From assembly GCF_018383585.1 (NCBI RefSeq), contig NZ_JAHAMK010000016.1, positions 39,230 to 103,229 on the forward strand: DNA of 64,000 nt, written 5' to 3'. Every line of letters begins with the position of its first letter. The first letter of the stretch is position 1. Under the pieces are notes generated by a model. The model was not told the origin of the DNA. It saw only the letters and a list, made by a program, of their open reading frames with translations, and ran no database searches. The translations under genes and the position numbers were made by a program. The stretch comes from Microvirga sp. 3-52 (GTDB lineage: Bacteria; Pseudomonadota; Alphaproteobacteria; Rhizobiales; Beijerinckiaceae). Positions 62,024-64,000 of this stretch are shown here, piece by piece.

Positions 62024-62437
62024 ATGTCGAGCTTCGGACTCGAAGAGGCGATGCGTTATGGCGCGAATGCTTTTCAGGGAGATATCTCCGGAGCGGAGAC
62101 GACATCTCCCGTAATGCCCGATGAGTTTGCGCAGCATGTCATCGAGGCGGTCTGCCATGCGAGCGTGACGCCGAGCGTCGGGCGCCGCACCTTCGAGCGC
62201 TGCATGCGCGCGCTCAGCCTGGGATCGACGGTTCGCATCGGGTTCCGCCATCCCGCGAAGGCCGAGGCGATCGATAGGATCTGGAGCGAGCGTGAGCGCC
62301 TGTTCGACGAGTACAACGCGAGTCCCGACAAGCTGCGCTTTCTCGCGACGCTGCCCTGGGTGGGACCCGTGACGAAACATTCCCTGGCTCGCCGGCTCGG
62401 CGTTTACGCAGAGCATGCACAGCGGGCCGTTGCCTGA
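62024..62437 (+). CDS. Unknown helix-hairpin-helix-containing phage-type protein
   Basis: A 137-residue protein starting 5 bases after the previous frame. SVGRRTFERCMRALSLGSTV and the C-terminal FLATLPWVGPVTKHSLARRLG contain a helix-hairpin-helix (PWVGPVTKHSLA) as in small DNA-binding or HhH-nuclease-like proteins. Related phage-type proteins usually continue past the hairpin; this one stops soon after, so it may be truncated. Probably co-transcribed with the SOS-promoted gene before it. Confidence 0.55.
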   Translation: MSSFGLEEAMRYGANAFQGDISGAETTSPVMPDEFAQHVIEAVCHASVTPSVGRRTFERCMRALSLGSTVRIGFRHPAKAEAIDRIWSERERLFDEYNASPDKLRFLATLPWVGPVTKHSLARRLGVYAEHAQRAVA

Positions 62438-62467
62438 AGACGAAACAACAAGAAGAGGTATCACCCC

Positions 62468-62743
62468 ATGGCTAAGGTCCGCGCAAGCGATGTCGGCTTC
62501 TGCGTTGTCGATGACAACGCCAATGTCATTGCCGATAACCTCGTCCACCGCATCCGCGAGGCTGCCGCCGAGATGGAGAGCCAGGTCAACCGGCTCTATC
62601 GGGGGCGCCAGGCCTACGATCTCGAGGAGGGCACCAAGCTCGACCTCAACAAGGCCATCGAGCAACTGAACTATATGGCGCGCACCCTGCGCGAGGTTCA
62701 GGGCGAGCAATCGCGGGTCGTCTATCTCCAGGCGGCGGAGTAA
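62468..62743 (+). CDS. Unknown 91-residue phage-type protein
   Basis: A mostly helical protein (VHRIREAAAEMESQVNRLY, then LNKAIEQLNYMARTLREVQ) with a short N-terminal beta hairpin (VGFCVVDDNANVIADN). The ATG has GAAGAGG upstream. It is the last gene of the plus-strand group promoted at 61292, and a clear terminator follows 15 bases after its stop. I recognise no function. Confidence 0.7.
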   Translation: MAKVRASDVGFCVVDDNANVIADNLVHRIREAAAEMESQVNRLYRGRQAYDLEEGTKLDLNKAIEQLNYMARTLREVQGEQSRVVYLQAAE

Positions 62744-62758
62744 ACCAGACCACTCGAC

Positions 62759-62784
62759 AGCGGTGACCTGGTCACCGCTTTTTT
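62759..62784 (+). terminator. Rho-independent terminator ending the 61404-62743 group
   Basis: AGCGGTGACC (62759-62768) and GGTCACCGCT (62770-62779) form a perfect 10-base-pair stem, followed by a T6 run to 62784. It marks the end of the plus-strand SOS unit. Confidence 0.9.
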
Positions 62785-62806
62785 CATGCCCGCACGCTCA
62801 TGACGC

Positions 62807-63616
62807 TCATGCCTTGACAGCCGAGACGAACAGGACGAGCGGAGCATGCTGGTACCAGCGGTTCAGCCACTCGTGGTTCCGTGCCATCTCGTCGCTTGGT
62901 CGGGGCTCCTCCACCCTCATGATGCGAAAGCCCGCGTCGACAACGGCGTTGATGTAATCCGAGAGAGTTCGCGGAAAGCGCGGCACCTCGAAGGGCTCCC
63001 CGCAGGCCTGCGATTCACCCCTCTCCAGCCGTCTGCGGAAGCGCCAGTAATCGACAAAGGGCGCTCGTTCGAAATAGCGCCCAACACGAAGGCCGAGATG
63101 AGCGCCTGCTTCGTCGGTCAGCCACTGAACGGCCGGGGTGATGAAGCAGGGATGCAGAATGCTGAAGCACAAGGTCCCGCCGGGCTTGAGCACACGCGAC
63201 GTGGCCCGCAACGCGGCCGGCAGGTCCGGTCCGTCCATGAGCGCCATGGTGGACAAGGCGCAATCGAACTCCTCCTCGGCGAAGGGCGAGAGTTCAGCGA
63301 AGGAACCGATCTCATAGGCGATCCCAAGAGGCTCCTTGTTCTCCTCCTGTCGCGCGCGCCTGATCATCTCAGGTGAGAGATCAAGACCCGTCATCGAGCC
63401 ACCCAGCCGCGCAAAACGACGGGTATTGGAGCCCTCGCCGCACCCCAGATCGATGACGCGCTTTCCTACAATGGGAGGCATGAAGCTGAGGAAGGCGGGA
63501 AGCGTATAGAGCTCACGGTACAGATCGAACCCGCTCCGGACGTCCTGGGTCCAGAATTCCGCGTTTCGGTCCCATGCCGCGGCAACAGCCGCTTCGTCCA
63601 AGATCGTGTCGGTCAA
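62807..63616 (-). CDS. Class I SAM-dependent methyltransferase
   Basis: A 269-residue methyltransferase. The SAM-binding motif is VIDLGCGEGSNTRRFARLG, with the acidic GLDLS loop following, then the FDCALSTMALMD and LKPGGTLCFSILHPC motifs of the Methyltransf_11/25 group. The substrate is unknown. It is divergent from ssb across a 251-base region carrying the LexA box and parS-like site, so it too could be SOS-influenced. Confidence 0.9.
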   Translation of the reverse strand: MTDTILDEAAVAAAWDRNAEFWTQDVRSGFDLYRELYTLPAFLSFMPPIVGKRVIDLGCGEGSNTRRFARLGGSMTGLDLSPEMIRRARQEENKEPLGIAYEIGSFAELSPFAEEEFDCALSTMALMDGPDLPAALRATSRVLKPGGTLCFSILHPCFITPAVQWLTDEAGAHLGLRVGRYFERAPFVDYWRFRRRLERGESQACGEPFEVPRFPRTLSDYINAVVDAGFRIMRVEEPRPSDEMARNHEWLNRWYQHAPLVLFVSAVKA

Positions 63617-63737
63617 GGGCAGGCTCCTGAGGCTCGGGCTCCGGCATTACAGGCCATGGGATTTCCCTTCGCAACTGGAGAGATGCCGGCGTACCGGCGG
63701 GCTCGCGATGCCAGATCCTCTGCCGCCTCCCCTCTTG

Positions 63738-63753
63738 TGTTTCACGTGGAACA
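63738..63753. promoter_or_regulatory. parS-like ParB-binding palindrome
   Basis: TGTTTCACGTGGAACA differs at one base from the 16-base bacterial parS consensus (TGTTTCACGTGAAACA). The central CACGTG is intact, and the right half is the GTGGAAC form seen in other parS variants. It overlaps the LexA box before ssb by 5 bases. Confidence 0.6.
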
Positions 63754-63763
63754 AATATAGAAC
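63749..63763 (+). promoter_or_regulatory. LexA box upstream of ssb
   Basis: GAAC-N7-GAAC, the reverse complement of GTTC-N7-GTTC, lies 104 bases before the ssb start and covers a -10-like TATAGA. SOS control of ssb is well known in alphaproteobacteria, so this box serves as an internal check for the others in the window. Confidence 0.85.
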
Positions 63764-63867
63764 AATAGGTGATGCCACTCACCGGGCAGGAATGTGCAAC
63801 CGACCTGAAAACGTGTGGCATCCCTGATGCTTCAGCCGTTCAGGAGAGATGAATTGGAGAGGCTGTC

Positions 63868-64000
63868 ATGGCAGGCAGTGTGAACAAGGTGATATTGGTT
63901 GGGAATCTGGGGCGGGACCCGGAGGTTCGGCGTCTGTCGAACGGGGAGCCGGTGGTGAACCTGCGCCTTGCCACGTCGGAGACCTGGAAGGACAAGGGCA
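63868..64000 (+). CDS. ssb: Single-stranded DNA-binding protein, N-terminal part (cut by window edge)
   Basis: The first 44 residues are the start of a bacterial SSB OB fold: [18 protein letters not shown], then [24 protein letters not shown] coats single-stranded DNA in replication, recombination and repair. The ATG at 63868 has GGAGAGG upstream. The rest lies beyond the window. A LexA box and a parS-like site occur in the upstream region. Confidence 0.96.
   Translation, partial: MAGSVNKVILVGNLGRDPEVRRLSNGEPVVNLRLATSETWKDKG

Noticed and set aside
62415..62669. 84-codon plus-strand frame starting inside the 62024 gene
   Set aside because: Out of frame with the well-supported 62468 gene and compositionally a shadow of it.
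56312..62784. Reading the region as a complete prophage
   Set aside because: No integrase, terminase, capsid or tail genes and no attachment-site repeats are visible; only a few phage-type genes occur.
1..64000. tRNA, rRNA, CRISPR or insertion-sequence features
   Set aside because: I saw no cloverleaf-like TpsiC segments, regularly spaced direct repeats, or transposase motifs. A covariance-model scan would be needed to exclude small RNAs.

Overview
The window reads as a contiguous piece of alphaproteobacterial chromosome, most likely Hyphomicrobiales (Rhizobiales); a Methylobacteriaceae-type genome such as Microvirga would fit, but I cannot fix the genus. The reasons are high GC with GC-rich third positions, a PodJ-type polarity protein, a class I lysyl-tRNA synthetase, the ligase-associated DNA-damage gene set, a TIGR02186/TauE pair, alphaproteobacterial LexA boxes (GTTC-N7-GTTC) and short dispersed palindromic repeats of the Rhizobiales kind. 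I see no tRNA, rRNA, CRISPR array, insertion sequence or integrase.

Layout. 0-8.4 kb: a truncated HxlR regulator divergent from an FMN reductase, then a five-gene minus-strand operon (amidohydrolase, ethanolamine-type permease, glutamine-synthetase-like ligase, aldehyde dehydrogenase, iron alcohol dehydrogenase) with a divergent RpiR regulator. Together these look like a gamma-glutamylation route for an amino alcohol. 8.4-20.4 kb: AbrB-type transporter, FucU mutarotase, aminotransferase, MscL, VOC and DoxX proteins with a LysR regulator, a very large Na+/solute-symporter-like hybrid histidine kinase, and a small operon of DinB, thioesterase, isomerase and racemase genes. 20.6-26.7 kb: fatty-acid beta-oxidation (FadB-like, thiolase, acyl-CoA dehydrogenase) with a MerR regulator. 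27-33 kb: PodJ-like polarity factor, TauE-TIGR02186 pair, nitrilase-family hydrolase.

33.4-43.1 kb: all four components of the ligase-associated DNA-repair set (PdeM, Lhr-type helicase, MBL exonuclease, ATP-dependent ligase), split into two blocks by an acetyltransferase, an SDR, a TPR-methyltransferase and repeats. 43-54 kb: response regulator, esterase, MATE pump, PyrD-DUF952, a LexA-like regulator lacking the catalytic serine, LysRS, a periplasmic binding protein, a membrane glycosyltransferase, and a 55-residue membrane protein encoded antisense to its 3' end.

54-64 kb is the most unusual part: RecD2, then a group of phage-like and repair-like genes (56.3-62.7 kb) ending next to ssb. Four LexA boxes sit in the promoters of this segment, and a parS-like palindrome overlaps the one before ssb. 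At its centre is an overlapping three-gene operon encoding a short coiled-coil protein, an SbcC/Rad50-like ATPase and an Mre11-like nuclease. The ATPase has its two nucleotide-binding lobes in reversed order and its CxxC hook at the C-terminus, so it appears circularly permuted at the zinc hook. This SOS-controlled permuted Mre11-Rad50 locus is my best candidate for an undescribed system.
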